Shown here piece by piece: positions 1 through 8,151 of a DNA stretch of 14,814 bases. Within the stretch, counting starts at the first letter, position 1. Each line of letters begins with the position of its first letter. The DNA comes from URNF01 sp045531495. Lineage in GTDB: Bacteria; Bacillota; Clostridia; Oscillospirales; Acutalibacteraceae. A program made the position numbers and the translations under genes. The notes below the pieces were generated by a model, which did not search any database, had not been told where the DNA came from, and saw only the letters and a program-made list of their open reading frames with translations. The stretch lies in contig JAZSED010000016.1 of assembly GCA_045531495.1 (NCBI GenBank), positions 1 through 14,814 of the forward strand. The letters run 5' to 3'.

Positions 1-1
1 G

Positions 2-697
2 GTACAGCGCCCGCAGCCCTTTTTGCGTGTTAAGGTGGTACGCACCGTTCAGTATACCGAAAAAATCGATTATACCACCGAAAAAGAGTATGATAATACC
101 CAGCTGGTCACCTATGAAAAGGTGAAGGTCAAGGGTGTGGAAGGCAGTCAGAACGTCACGGCTGAGCTTACCTTTGTAGGCGGTGTACAGCAGAGTAAAA
201 CGATTATATCTATTGACGTTACCAAGCAACCTGTCACCAAAGTGGTGGTCGTAGGCACCAAAAAGGTGGTCAACTCCAGCGGCGGCAATATCACGGTGGG
301 TGACGGCGTCACACACGGCAGTATGCTGTGGCCCGTACCTATTTGTCGCAATATGTCCCGCGGTTGGGGATACGGACATTACGCGCTCGATATTTGTAAC
401 GGCCCTGTGACCGTTATGGGTAAACCGTTTATTGCCGCAGATGGCGGCACGGTGGTGTTTGCAGGCTGGAACGCGGGCGGTTACGGCTATATGGTAAAAA
501 TACAGCACGCTAACGGTTTGCAGACCTTGTATGCACACTGTCACTCGCTGTACGTGGTAACCGGTCAGAAGGTTACCCGCGGTCAGACCCTCGGTCTTAT
601 CGGCTCTACAGGACGCAGCAGCGGTCCGCACCTGCATTTTGAGGTGATAAAAAACGGGTCACGTCAAAATCCGCTCAAATATGTAAGTCCGAGATAA
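2..697 (+). CDS. G5-domain / M23 (LytM-type) metallopeptidase, 5'-truncated
   Basis: This is the 3' part of a secreted or wall-associated peptidoglycan endopeptidase; the frame is open to the left edge, so the true start lies outside the window. The first ~80 codons are Val/Thr-rich beta sequence typical of a G5 domain (motifs around YTTEKEYD and a Gly-Val-Glu-Gly turn), a wall- or sugar-binding module. An M23 domain follows. Its zinc-site pattern is visible as His (377-379) x3 Asp (389-391) in HYALD, then Tyr-Ala-His (His at 536-538) and the HLHFE box (His at 629 and 635), so the catalytic residues look intact. Family knowledge: M23 enzymes cut peptide cross-bridges of murein, and LysM-G5-M23 or coiled-coil-G5-M23 proteins are common in Clostridia. 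An N-terminal LysM or transmembrane part is likely but not visible. A TTG at nt 23 could start a shorter product but lacks a ribosome binding site. Confidence 0.93.
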   Translation, partial: VQRPQPFLRVKVVRTVQYTEKIDYTTEKEYDNTQLVTYEKVKVKGVEGSQNVTAELTFVGGVQQSKTIISIDVTKQPVTKVVVVGTKKVVNSSGGNITVGDGVTHGSMLWPVPICRNMSRGWGYGHYALDICNGPVTVMGKPFIAADGGTVVFAGWNAGGYGYMVKIQHANGLQTLYAHCHSLYVVTGQKVTRGQTLGLIGSTGRSSGPHLHFEVIKNGSRQNPLKYVSPR

Positions 698-720
698 ATC
701 GAGATAAATAATATATACAA

Positions 721-758
721 AAAGCAGGCATTTGCGTGGCAAATGCCTGCTTTTTTTT
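721..758 (+). terminator. Rho-independent terminator after the M23 peptidase gene
   Basis: A perfect 13-bp stem, AGCAGGCATTTGC (723-735) with GCAAATGCCTGCT (739-751), closes a GTG loop and runs into eight T residues (751-758). It lies 26 bp after the stop codon. It isolates the hydrolase gene from the promoter of the TetR operon that starts 40 bp further on. Confidence 0.93.
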
Positions 759-797
759 GCAAATATTTTAAAAAGCACATTTTTTAATTTTAGAGTA

Positions 798-826
798 TTG
801 ACAAATTTTAGTACCCGTGCTAAAAT
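798..826 (+). promoter_or_regulatory. Sigma-A type promoter of the TetR-surface protein operon
   Basis: A perfect -35 TTGACA (798-803), a 17-bp spacer and a -10 TAAAAT (821-826, 5 of 6 matches to TATAAT). Transcription would start near 833, leaving a leader of about 60 nt before the TetR gene. The whole element is covered by the palindrome at 801-830, so occupancy of that site would block RNA polymerase. Confidence 0.88.
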
Positions 827-830
827 TTGT
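801..830. promoter_or_regulatory. 30-bp near-palindromic operator, probable TetR-family binding site
   Basis: The arms ACAAATTTTAG (801-811) and CTAAAATTTGT (820-830) are perfect inverted repeats of 11 bp. The 8-bp centre TACCCGTG is itself partly symmetric (26 of 30 positions match over the full dyad). It spans from within the -35 to just past the -10 of the promoter ahead of the TetR gene. TetR-family proteins usually bind dyads of 15-30 bp at their own promoters, so negative autoregulation is the natural reading. That assignment is inferred from position and symmetry. Confidence 0.78.
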
Positions 831-894
831 ATGTAACGAAAAGGTAGCACCTGTGCAATACTGCCTTTTAAACCACTGAAAGGAGAAAATGCCT

Positions 895-1590
895 ATGGCG
901 CGCATAAATAAGAGCGAGCTGACAAAACTTGAAATTATTCAGGCGGCGAGCAGACATTTTCTGACAAACGGGTATAGTAACACGCCCGTAAAAACGATTT
1001 GTCAAGACCTGGATATGAGTACAGGAAATCTGACCTTCTACTTTCCGACAAAGGAGCATTTGCTGGGAACACTTGTGGATATCTTCTGTGACTTCCAATG
1101 GAAGTTGATGGAAGAGGAAGCGCAGGAAGGCGTGAGTTCTATTATGGCGGTGTGCCTGGAATTTGTCGCTTTAGCGGTGATGTGTGAGGAGGATGCGGTG
1201 GTAAAAGACTTCTTCCTTTCCGCATACACAAGCCCCATTTCCTTAGAAAGCATCCGCAAAAATGATGTTACGCGGGCAAAGGAAGTATTTAAGGAATACA
1301 GAGCGGATTGGAGTGACGTGCAATTTGCGGAGGCGGAAATTCTGGTTTCCGGCATTGAGTACGGAACACTGATGACCGCAGGGGCAGAGGTGCCGTTGGA
1401 AATACGCATAGCCGGCGCGCTGGATGCCATTCTCACGTTGTATGGCGTGCCGACAGAGCTGCGAGAGACCAAAATACGCAAAGCGCTGTCAATGGATTGC
1501 CGCGCGGTCGGACGACGTGCACTGAAAGCGCTGAGAGAGTACGTAGAGCAAGTAAATGAACAGGCCTTTTTAGACCTGCTGAAAGTCTGA
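895..1590 (+). CDS. TetR/AcrR-family transcriptional regulator
   Basis: A one-component DNA-binding repressor of 231 residues, a usual TetR length. Residues ~10-57 form the canonical N-terminal HTH: EIIQAASRHFLTNGY, then VKTICQDLDMSTGNLTFYF with the family's FYFPTKEHLL end. The C-terminal ~170 residues are the variable, predicted all-helical ligand-binding and dimerisation domain, with Cys and acidic residues but no ligand signature I can name. Start choice: ATG 889 is only 3 nt after the AGGAG box (881-885), while ATG 895 has 9-nt spacing and is preferred; 889 would add two residues. It is the first gene of an operon with the giant surface protein, whose ribosome binding site follows the TetR stop at once. 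The promoter dyad at 801-830 suggests autoregulation, so it probably controls surface protein expression. The inducer is unknown. Confidence 0.92.
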   Translation: MARINKSELTKLEIIQAASRHFLTNGYSNTPVKTICQDLDMSTGNLTFYFPTKEHLLGTLVDIFCDFQWKLMEEEAQEGVSSIMAVCLEFVALAVMCEEDAVVKDFFLSAYTSPISLESIRKNDVTRAKEVFKEYRADWSDVQFAEAEILVSGIEYGTLMTAGAEVPLEIRIAGALDAILTLYGVPTELRETKIRKALSMDCRAVGRRALKALREYVEQVNEQAFLDLLKV

Positions 1591-1606
1591 TAAGGAGGAT
1601 AAGGAT

Positions 1607-4600
1607 ATGAAAACAACAAAAACCTTCCAAAAACGGATACTGAGCATTGCGCTGTCGATAGCGCTTTTGTTGTCCGTCGTGCCGTTTGGCGCCTTTTCGG
1701 TTGCGGCGGCATCTGCCGAGTATTATGACCGTGTTGCAGATGTCAGCACGATGGATAATTGGCAGAAATATTTTGATTTAGAAAGCCTTGATACCGTGAA
1801 CGCAGGCGGTGTGTGGACAGACAAATCGGTGTTCACCGATACGTCTTTGTTCCCTAATAGCGTGACAATGAAAGACGGTGACCGCAATTTCTTAACCGCC
1901 CTTTCTGCTATTGCGGCGAATAAAGAAATTGTCGGTTATTCGAGTATTCCCACCGACACGGTGCTGGTACTCGACCTTTCGGGCTCTATGACCAATGCGC
2001 AAGCAGAGGACGACCTCGTCGATGCAGCAAATGATGCTATTACGCGGTTGCTTGCCGTCAACGAAAATAACCGTGTCGGCGTGGTGCTGTATTCGGCAAG
2101 CTCTACTACCGGCACCTCCACCTACAGCGAAAGCGTTACGCGCCTGCTTCCCATCGACCGCTACACCACAGCGGCTGACGGGAAATATCTCAATCTCCGT
2201 TATGAAGAGATGGAATTCAATAATAACGAGCGCGATTACGGCATCGTATCGGTAGATGAAGATGTCGTAGGGGCCAAGACAGCGGCGAATGCGCTTACAA
2301 AAGAGAAGGTGTTTGTGGGCGGCACCTATATTCAGGCAGGTCTTTGGGAAGCCAAAGAAATGTTTGAAGAGATGGACACCCAAATCGGCGACAACAACTG
2401 GCAGTCCGGTGACGACCGTATGCCTATTCTCGTGTTAATGTCCGACGGTGCACCGTCTACCGGTACATCTTACTATGATGATGTTAAAAATTCACAGTAC
2501 ACCACCGGCAGCGGCTGGAACCAGCGCACGGTATACGAATCCAACGTCGGCAACGGCAGTGAGACGGGGCTTTTGGCAGGCAACGCCTTTTTGACCCAGC
2601 TCACCGCGTCTTATGTGATGAACCGCATTGAAACGCACTATCAGCAGAAGGACGCTAACGTGCGCGGTCTGTTCTATACGCTCGGCTTTAATATCGGTGA
2701 AAACAGCCTTGCGCAGAGCGTGATGAACCCCGATGCATCCACCGCTACTGATACGCTGTGGGCGACCTATAACAGCCTGACGGGCGGCAGTATGTCGGTA
2801 AACGTCAGAGGTCGTAACGGCAACAATACCAACGTTTCCATTGCCAAAAACTCCTATGCGACAAGCAAATCCTACGTGGATCAATATTTCTCCGCGGCAG
2901 AGGACGGTCTTTCTTCCGCATTTGATGCTATTGTGGAAGAAATCATTCTGCAGTCCCGTTATTATCCCACCCATTTAGCAGGCGGCAACCCCGATTTTTC
3001 GGGTTACGTGGAATTCACCGACGAGCTCGGCGAATATATGGAAGTGAAACACGTCAACGGCATTTTGCTCGGCAACACCCTGTTTGACGGTCATATGATG
3101 GCTTCTAAGCTCGCTGATAACAGCGAAGACGGTTTGGGTACCCCTGCCCGTCCCACCGCCCTGGGTGATGAATTTATCCGCGCCGTGAAAACGCGTCTGG
3201 GTATTGCCGAAACTGCCGATGCGCAAGCGTTGGTAGCCAAAGCATACGCGGATAAACAGCTCTATTATACCGATGCAAACAACTGGTCCAACTATATCGC
3301 GTGGTACGCCAAAGCCGACGGCACCTATGCGGGTTTTTATGACGAGGACGGCACCGAAGCAAAACCTGCGGATGCTGTGTATATCAACCGTTCCTACGGT
3401 TTCCTCGGTGAAACGGTTGGCAGCATCAAAAACAGCGATATGATGTATATGTCGGTGCAGGTGCGTACCAATATCGAAACCGGTAAACAGACTGTTTTAT
3501 GGAAAATTCCTGCATCTTTGGTACCGATGGTGACCTATAAGGTCTCTCTGACAGGCACCAACGTGGATACCGCGACCAATGTGCAGTTGACGCTGGCGGA
3601 CGAAAACGTGGCGCCCATTCGTCTTGTGTATGAGACGGGCTTGCGTTCCGATTTGAATGCGTTTAACATCACCCGTATTACCGAAACAGAGGCAGACGCT
3701 AAGAGCGACGAAGCGCATGTGGCAGACGACGGTTATACTCGTTTGTTCTGGAACAACGCGTATGATATTGCCGCGGCTGACCACGAGCATCACAAGACCG
3801 CAATGGCGGAATTTACCCCCAACAAAGAAAACGAAAGATTTTATTACACCTTCGACTCCGCTGTACACAAAAAAGTCGGTAACGACTACGTGTTGGTGGA
3901 TGACAGCGAACCGCTTGACGGAAACGGTAAGTTGAATAAAAACGGCGAATATTACCATCGCCGTTATACCTTCAAAGAAGACGTTTTAACCCCCATCTTC
4001 ACCTACGAAAAGATGTCTGCCGCTTCTATCCAAGAGGCGGTGTGGAAACCGAACTTTGAGACCTTAGAAGGTGATGATGTCGGCGCGTGGGTGGTTGCAG
4101 AGGGGACTCCTGCACGCGAACTGAAGATGTACAGCGAAGAAAAGGCTACCAACGTGACCGATTCTGCGCACATGATCTTCTACCCCTATTTGACCGAGCA
4201 GAACAGCACCTACTACGTGGATATGAACCTTGGCAACAACGGTCTTTTGGCGGTTACTCCTGCACAGGGCATCAAGTTGTCCAAGACCATTGACGTGTAC
4301 GAAAACGGCACATCCACCGATTTTGCGTTCCGTGTCACCGTGCACAACGCAAACGGCACGCCGTATACGGGTTCTGCCGACAGCTACGTAACCGCGCTGG
4401 ACGTAACCCCGAGCGGTACCCCCACGGCGGTCATCTTCTCCGCACAGGGCACCCACGTGTTTGATCTCGCGGCGAACGAAACCCTGTGGTTAGCAGGCTT
4501 GCCGACAGGTGCTACCTATACTGTTGAAGAAGTTTCCGCTAACAGCGATTACAAGGTGAAATCGGTACACGTGAACGGGCAAGCGACCGGCAATATTGCC

Positions 4601-7600
4601 GCAGGCACCGTTGCCGCCTACTATATCGACGACGTAGACTTTGTGAACACTGTTATCGGTGAGGGTCATCTGGTTATCACCAAACAGGTGGTGGATACCA
4701 ACGGCAACAGCGTGGATATTGCTGACAGCGTTACATTTACCGCTGAAGTCACCTTAACCGATGCAACCGGCGCACCCGTTTCGGGTACGTTTGACAGCAG
4801 TAACGGCAATCTCACCGTTCCTGCAAACGGCAAATTCACCGTAACCTTAAAAGAAGGCGAGTCTTTCATTGTCAGAAACATTCCCGAAGAAACCCGTTAT
4901 GCGGTTTCGGAAACCAATATCCCGAACGGTTTTGCGCTTGACACTGCGAAGAGCGTTCTGAACGGCGTGGTGGATGCTTCTGCCAATGACCAGGCGCTGA
5001 TTGTGAACACCTACGAGCCCACCGATGCGACGGGACAGGGTGTCCAAGTGAAGGTTACCAAGCAAATTACCGGTAACCGTACTGATTGGGTTGCAGGCGA
5101 AAGCTACACCTTCCGTCTGGAGCGCTTGGGCAACAACGCCGCAGTGCTCGGCACCGCGACCGTTGCGGCGGGCGACACTGTCAAAGAGCATCTCTTCTCG
5201 CTTACCAACGAAGTGTACGAAACGGCAGGCACCTACTATTACCGTTTGACCGAAGAGGTGGGCACGCAGGGCGGTATCACCTACGATACCGCGGAACGCC
5301 GCTTCTCGGTTGAGGTTGCGGATACCGATATGAACGGCACCCTCGAAATTGTCGCTGTAAACAACGAGATGAACACCGCTGTCAGCGGTAGCTGGTTGGT
5401 AACGGCTGACTTTAACAACGTATACGCACCGACAGGCTCTGCTACGGCTACCGTCAACATTCAAAAAACCATGAACGGCAACGCGCCGCTCTCCGGCTAT
5501 CGGTTTGCACTGTACGAAACCGACCCCGCTGTTGATGCGGATGCTGAAGCGTTGCTTACCTCCGTTCCGACCGATGCGGCAGGCACCACCGTGATGCGCC
5601 TGACCTATTCCGCTGCCGACGTAGGCAACACCTACACCTATTATCTGGCAGAGGTGGGACGCGGCGAGCTTATCAACAACGTGCAGTATGACGACACCGT
5701 GTACAAGGTAGAAGTTACTGTGACCGATAACTTGGACGGCACCATTTCTGCGGCAACGGATATCACCAACCTGCCTGCAGGCGCTACCGCCCCCGTATTC
5801 GAAAACGAATATGTGCCTTCTGACTCCGATTACGTGACCCTGTCGGGTCGCAAGACTATCCGCGGCGACCGCGTACTCAACGCGGGCGAGTTTGAGTTCA
5901 AACTGACCGCCAAAACCGCAAATGCACCGATGCCCGCAGGTGCATTGTTATCCACTGAAATGGTGGTCAGAAACGCATCTAACGGCTCCTTCAGCTTTGG
6001 TGCGATTGAGTTTAAGGATGAGCACAAAGGCAACACCTACGAATACACCGTCACCGAGGTGAACACCGACCCGATTGGCGGCTTCACCTATGACGGTACT
6101 GTGTACACCGTAACCGTGACCGTCACCGACAACGGTGACCGGACCATTACCGCGTCCACCGTTATCAACAACGGCGCTGTGACCGATATTGTATTTACCA
6201 ACGAATACGATGCAACCGATGCACAGGTAACCTTGACCGCCACCAAGATGCTCACCGGTAAGCCGATGACAGACGGCGAGTTTACCTTCCGCATTGCTGC
6301 GGTGACCGACGGTGCACCAATGCCCGCATCCGCGACCGCGACCAACGATGCGAACGGCAACATTGCTTTCGGTACTATCACCTATGAAAGAGCAGGCACC
6401 TATGTGTACACCATCGCAGAAGTAGACGGCGGCGATGACCGTTACGACTATGACAAGTCGGTGTATACCGTGACTGTGACTGTCACCGATAACTCGGTCG
6501 GCACACTGTCTGCAAGAGTAACCTTGACCAAAAACAATATGCCTGCAACGGCGGTTGTGTTCCAAAACGGTTTTACGCCTGCACCCATTCTGTACGATAT
6601 CCACACCGATTTCGGCGGTGAGAAATTCCTTGACGGACGTCCTTTGGAAGAAGGCGAATTCGAGTTCGCACTGATCAACGCGCTCAACGGTGAACAAATC
6701 GGTGATACCGTGAAAAATGCGGCTGACGGCACCTTCCGATTCCCTGCGGTGACTATTGCGGCGGCAGGTGTTTACCACTTCAAGATTACCGAGGTGGTCG
6801 GTACCGAGAAGGGCGTCTCGTATGATACCTCCTCCTTCCACATTCGTGTGGTGGTGGAGCAGGACGATAACGGCGTGCTGTCCGTTACGAATAAACGCCT
6901 CTACAAGGGTACTGTTGAGAAGCAGGAGGTCGGCGGTGTGCTGACCGAGGTCACCAATTACACACAACTGACCGACACCGATGCGGTTATCCGCTTCAAC
7001 AATACCTATAAAGCGGAACCCGTATACGTGACCCTGGAAGCTACCAAAGTGTTGCTCGGTCGTGACCTCAAAGACGGCGAATTTAAGTTTGATCTGTACA
7101 AGACCGACGATACCTTCGCTATTGAAAACCTTACCCCCGTACAGGACGACGTTACCTTAGTGCTGAACAATGACGGCAAGGGCGATGTCACCTTTATGGC
7201 GGAAATGTTTGATACGGCAGGCACTTACTACTACGTTATCGTCGAAGACGAACTTGACGAAAAAGGCGTTACCGCCGACAAGACCGCGTATAAAGTGGAA
7301 GTTGAAGTGACCGATAACCACCAAGGCAACCTTGTGGCTGCCCTCAAGGTGAACGGTCAAGCGGTAAACGGCGCATTGGCGGATACCATCACCTTCGAAA
7401 ACGTCTACAAAGCGGCGGCGACCGAAATCGTCATCAGCGGCGAAAAGACCCTTAATGGTCGCGAGCTGCAAGCAGAGGAATTCTCCTTTGAACTGTATGA
7501 TGAAAGCGGCGCTAAAGTCGAGACGGTGAAGAATGCGGCTGACGGCAAGTTTGCTTTTACCGCTATTCCGATTGATACAGCAGGCGAATACGTCTATACT

Positions 7601-7960
7601 GTCCGTGAGTTGGCAGGGGATGCGGAGAATGTGACCTATGATGAGGCGGTATATACCGTGAAAGCGGTGGTTACCGACAATCTTGACGGTACCTTCTCGG
7701 TAGCGTATACCTACCTGAAAGGCACAGTAGCGGCAGAGGGTGTCACCTTCGTGAACATCTACACCGCACCGCCTGCACCGACCCCCGAACCCACGCCCGA
7801 GCCTACTCCCACGCCCGAGCCGGTTCCCGAACCCGAAATCCCCACCGTACAGACGGGTGACACGGCACAATACGGTTGGTTGGCGGCACTGCTGTTCGTG
7901 GGTGGCGGCGGAATGCTCTTTAGCTTCAAAAAGAAGCGCAAAGAAGATGAAAACGCATAA
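1607..7960 (+). CDS. Giant VWA and pilin-repeat cell-wall-anchored surface protein (probable adhesin)
   Basis: A 2117-residue secreted protein starting at ATG 1607 after AAGGAGG (1592-1598). Order: signal peptide (1-37, basic n-region, hydrophobic core, ASA then Glu38); a GGVWTDKSV-containing lead-in; VWA domain from ~115 with MIDAS residues D123-x-S125-x-S127, T240 and D280; a ~480-residue middle region I cannot assign; two Cna-B-like domains (~885-1016, ~1019-1136); seven FctA/Spy0128-like repeats (1146-2052); a Pro/Glu/Thr-rich spacer (~2053-2080); sorting tail VQTGD (2081-2085), hydrophobic helix and KKKRK end. VWA-MIDAS domains bind metal-dependent protein ligands, and similar domains sit on Gram-positive pilus tip adhesins. 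The repeats probably form a stiff isopeptide-locked stalk. Sortase attachment is inferred; the motif lacks the usual Pro and no sortase gene is nearby. No pilin-type polymerisation partner is visible, so a monomeric long adhesin is likelier than a pilus. The host or substrate target is unknown. Confidence 0.93.
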   Translation: MKTTKTFQKRILSIALSIALLLSVVPFGAFSVAAASAEYYDRVADVSTMDNWQKYFDLESLDTVNAGGVWTDKSVFTDTSLFPNSVTMKDGDRNFLTALSAIAANKEIVGYSSIPTDTVLVLDLSGSMTNAQAEDDLVDAANDAITRLLAVNENNRVGVVLYSASSTTGTSTYSESVTRLLPIDRYTTAADGKYLNLRYEEMEFNNNERDYGIVSVDEDVVGAKTAANALTKEKVFVGGTYIQAGLWEAKEMFEEMDTQIGDNNWQSGDDRMPILVLMSDGAPSTGTSYYDDVKNSQYTTGSGWNQRTVYESNVGNGSETGLLAGNAFLTQLTASYVMNRIETHYQQKDANVRGLFYTLGFNIGENSLAQSVMNPDASTATDTLWATYNSLTGGSMSVNVRGRNGNNTNVSIAKNSYATSKSYVDQYFSAAEDGLSSAFDAIVEEIILQSRYYPTHLAGGNPDFSGYVEFTDELGEYMEVKHVNGILLGNTLFDGHMMASKLADNSEDGLGTPARPTALGDEFIRAVKTRLGIAETADAQALVAKAYADKQLYYTDANNWSNYIAWYAKADGTYAGFYDEDGTEAKPADAVYINRSYGFLGETVGSIKNSDMMYMSVQVRTNIETGKQTVLWKIPASLVPMVTYKVSLTGTNVDTATNVQLTLADENVAPIRLVYETGLRSDLNAFNITRITETEADAKSDEAHVADDGYTRLFWNNAYDIAAADHEHHKTAMAEFTPNKENERFYYTFDSAVHKKVGNDYVLVDDSEPLDGNGKLNKNGEYYHRRYTFKEDVLTPIFTYEKMSAASIQEAVWKPNFETLEGDDVGAWVVAEGTPARELKMYSEEKATNVTDSAHMIFYPYLTEQNSTYYVDMNLGNNGLLAVTPAQGIKLSKTIDVYENGTSTDFAFRVTVHNANGTPYTGSADSYVTALDVTPSGTPTAVIFSAQGTHVFDLAANETLWLAGLPTGATYTVEEVSANSDYKVKSVHVNGQATGNIAAGTVAAYYIDDVDFVNTVIGEGHLVITKQVVDTNGNSVDIADSVTFTAEVTLTDATGAPVSGTFDSSNGNLTVPANGKFTVTLKEGESFIVRNIPEETRYAVSETNIPNGFALDTAKSVLNGVVDASANDQALIVNTYEPTDATGQGVQVKVTKQITGNRTDWVAGESYTFRLERLGNNAAVLGTATVAAGDTVKEHLFSLTNEVYETAGTYYYRLTEEVGTQGGITYDTAERRFSVEVADTDMNGTLEIVAVNNEMNTAVSGSWLVTADFNNVYAPTGSATATVNIQKTMNGNAPLSGYRFALYETDPAVDADAEALLTSVPTDAAGTTVMRLTYSAADVGNTYTYYLAEVGRGELINNVQYDDTVYKVEVTVTDNLDGTISAATDITNLPAGATAPVFENEYVPSDSDYVTLSGRKTIRGDRVLNAGEFEFKLTAKTANAPMPAGALLSTEMVVRNASNGSFSFGAIEFKDEHKGNTYEYTVTEVNTDPIGGFTYDGTVYTVTVTVTDNGDRTITASTVINNGAVTDIVFTNEYDATDAQVTLTATKMLTGKPMTDGEFTFRIAAVTDGAPMPASATATNDANGNIAFGTITYERAGTYVYTIAEVDGGDDRYDYDKSVYTVTVTVTDNSVGTLSARVTLTKNNMPATAVVFQNGFTPAPILYDIHTDFGGEKFLDGRPLEEGEFEFALINALNGEQIGDTVKNAADGTFRFPAVTIAAAGVYHFKITEVVGTEKGVSYDTSSFHIRVVVEQDDNGVLSVTNKRLYKGTVEKQEVGGVLTEVTNYTQLTDTDAVIRFNNTYKAEPVYVTLEATKVLLGRDLKDGEFKFDLYKTDDTFAIENLTPVQDDVTLVLNNDGKGDVTFMAEMFDTAGTYYYVIVEDELDEKGVTADKTAYKVEVEVTDNHQGNLVAALKVNGQAVNGALADTITFENVYKAAATEIVISGEKTLNGRELQAEEFSFELYDESGAKVETVKNAADGKFAFTAIPIDTAGEYVYTVRELAGDAENVTYDEAVYTVKAVVTDNLDGTFSVAYTYLKGTVAAEGVTFVNIYTAPPAPTPEPTPEPTPTPEPVPEPEIPTVQTGDTAQYGWLAALLFVGGGGMLFSFKKKRKEDENA
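5042..7762 (+). repeat. Seven tandem FctA/Spy0128-like pilin domains with predicted Lys-Asn isopeptide bonds
   Basis: Seven diverged domains of ~103-145 residues. Each has an N-terminal Lys strand, a YxYxxxE strand and a terminal FxNxY/F strand. Lys/Glu/Asn triads read: K1152/E1216/N1271, K1287/E1349/N1400, K1416/E1484/N1532, K1547/E1605/N1654, K1673/E1729/N1799, K1814/E1880/N1932, K1947/E2001/N2050. In Spy0128-type pilins this trio forms a self-catalysed Lys-Asn isopeptide bond. A shared VYxVxVxVTDN strand precedes most terminal strands. Repeats 5 and 7 share a VKNAADG segment that also matches closely at DNA level (around 6711 and 7527), while most other stretches have diverged, arguing for old duplication. 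Repeat 4 ends FQNGF instead of FxNxY. Triads are assigned by eye. Confidence 0.8.
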
Positions 7961-7998
7961 AAAGGCAACAATTTCGCTATACAGACATCGTAAAGGTA

Positions 7999-8076
7999 TG
8001 CGGCGGGCGGAGGTAAAACCCCGCCCTACGCAGAGACCGTAAATGCGCTGTAGGGGAGGGTCTTGCGTGCCCTCCC
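7999..8076. repeat. Inverted pair of REP-like intergenic palindromes
   Basis: Unit one (7999-8032) folds as TGCG/CGCA outside GGGCGG (8005-8010) / CCGCCC (8021-8026), with an inner GGT/ACC and an AAA loop. Unit two (8051-8076) folds as GGGAGGG (8054-8060) / CCCTCCC (8070-8076). The reverse complement of unit one aligns with unit two (shared GTAGGG..GGGT.TT.C and CCCGC ends), so these are two copies of one element in opposite orientation, 18 bp apart. GTAGGG-type GC-rich palindromes are a style seen between genes in Clostridia. No coding frame is convincing here. They lie between the surface protein stop and its terminator. Confidence 0.65.
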
Positions 8077-8093
8077 GCAGACGAGAAACATGT

Positions 8094-8129
8094 AAAAAAG
8101 GAGATGTACGAAAGTACATCTCCTTTTTT
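8094..8129. terminator. Bidirectional terminator hairpin, copy 1 of an identical pair
   Basis: A perfect 16-bp stem, AAAAAAGGAGATGTAC (8094-8109) with GTACATCTCCTTTTTT (8114-8129), is capped by a GAAA (GNRA-class) tetraloop. The A6/T6 flanks make it work on either strand. It lies between the convergent surface protein gene (+) and the small minus-strand gene ending at 8152. The same 36 nt recur at 8939-8974. Confidence 0.9.
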
Positions 8130-8151
8130 GTTGCCTACCCTTGCCAAATTT

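Noticed and set aside
1038..1712. A 224-residue minus-strand frame opposite the TetR gene
   Set aside because: Its Ser/Thr/Ala-rich sequence has no domain pattern, and it crosses the TetR stop and the next gene start; the plus strand is clearly coding.
5948..6967. A 339-residue open frame on the minus strand inside the surface protein gene, and similar ones (4847-5464, 7157-8119)
   Set aside because: They lie opposite a long, domain-rich gene with regular repeats and have low-complexity His/Val/Gly composition. They also lack ribosome binding sites or recognisable motifs; they are shadows of codon bias on the real strand.
5042..7762. Possible CRISPR or minisatellite array because of periodic sequence
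   Set aside because: Periodicity is at protein-domain scale (~310-435 bp) with strongly diverged DNA and open reading frame throughout, not short identical repeats with spacers.
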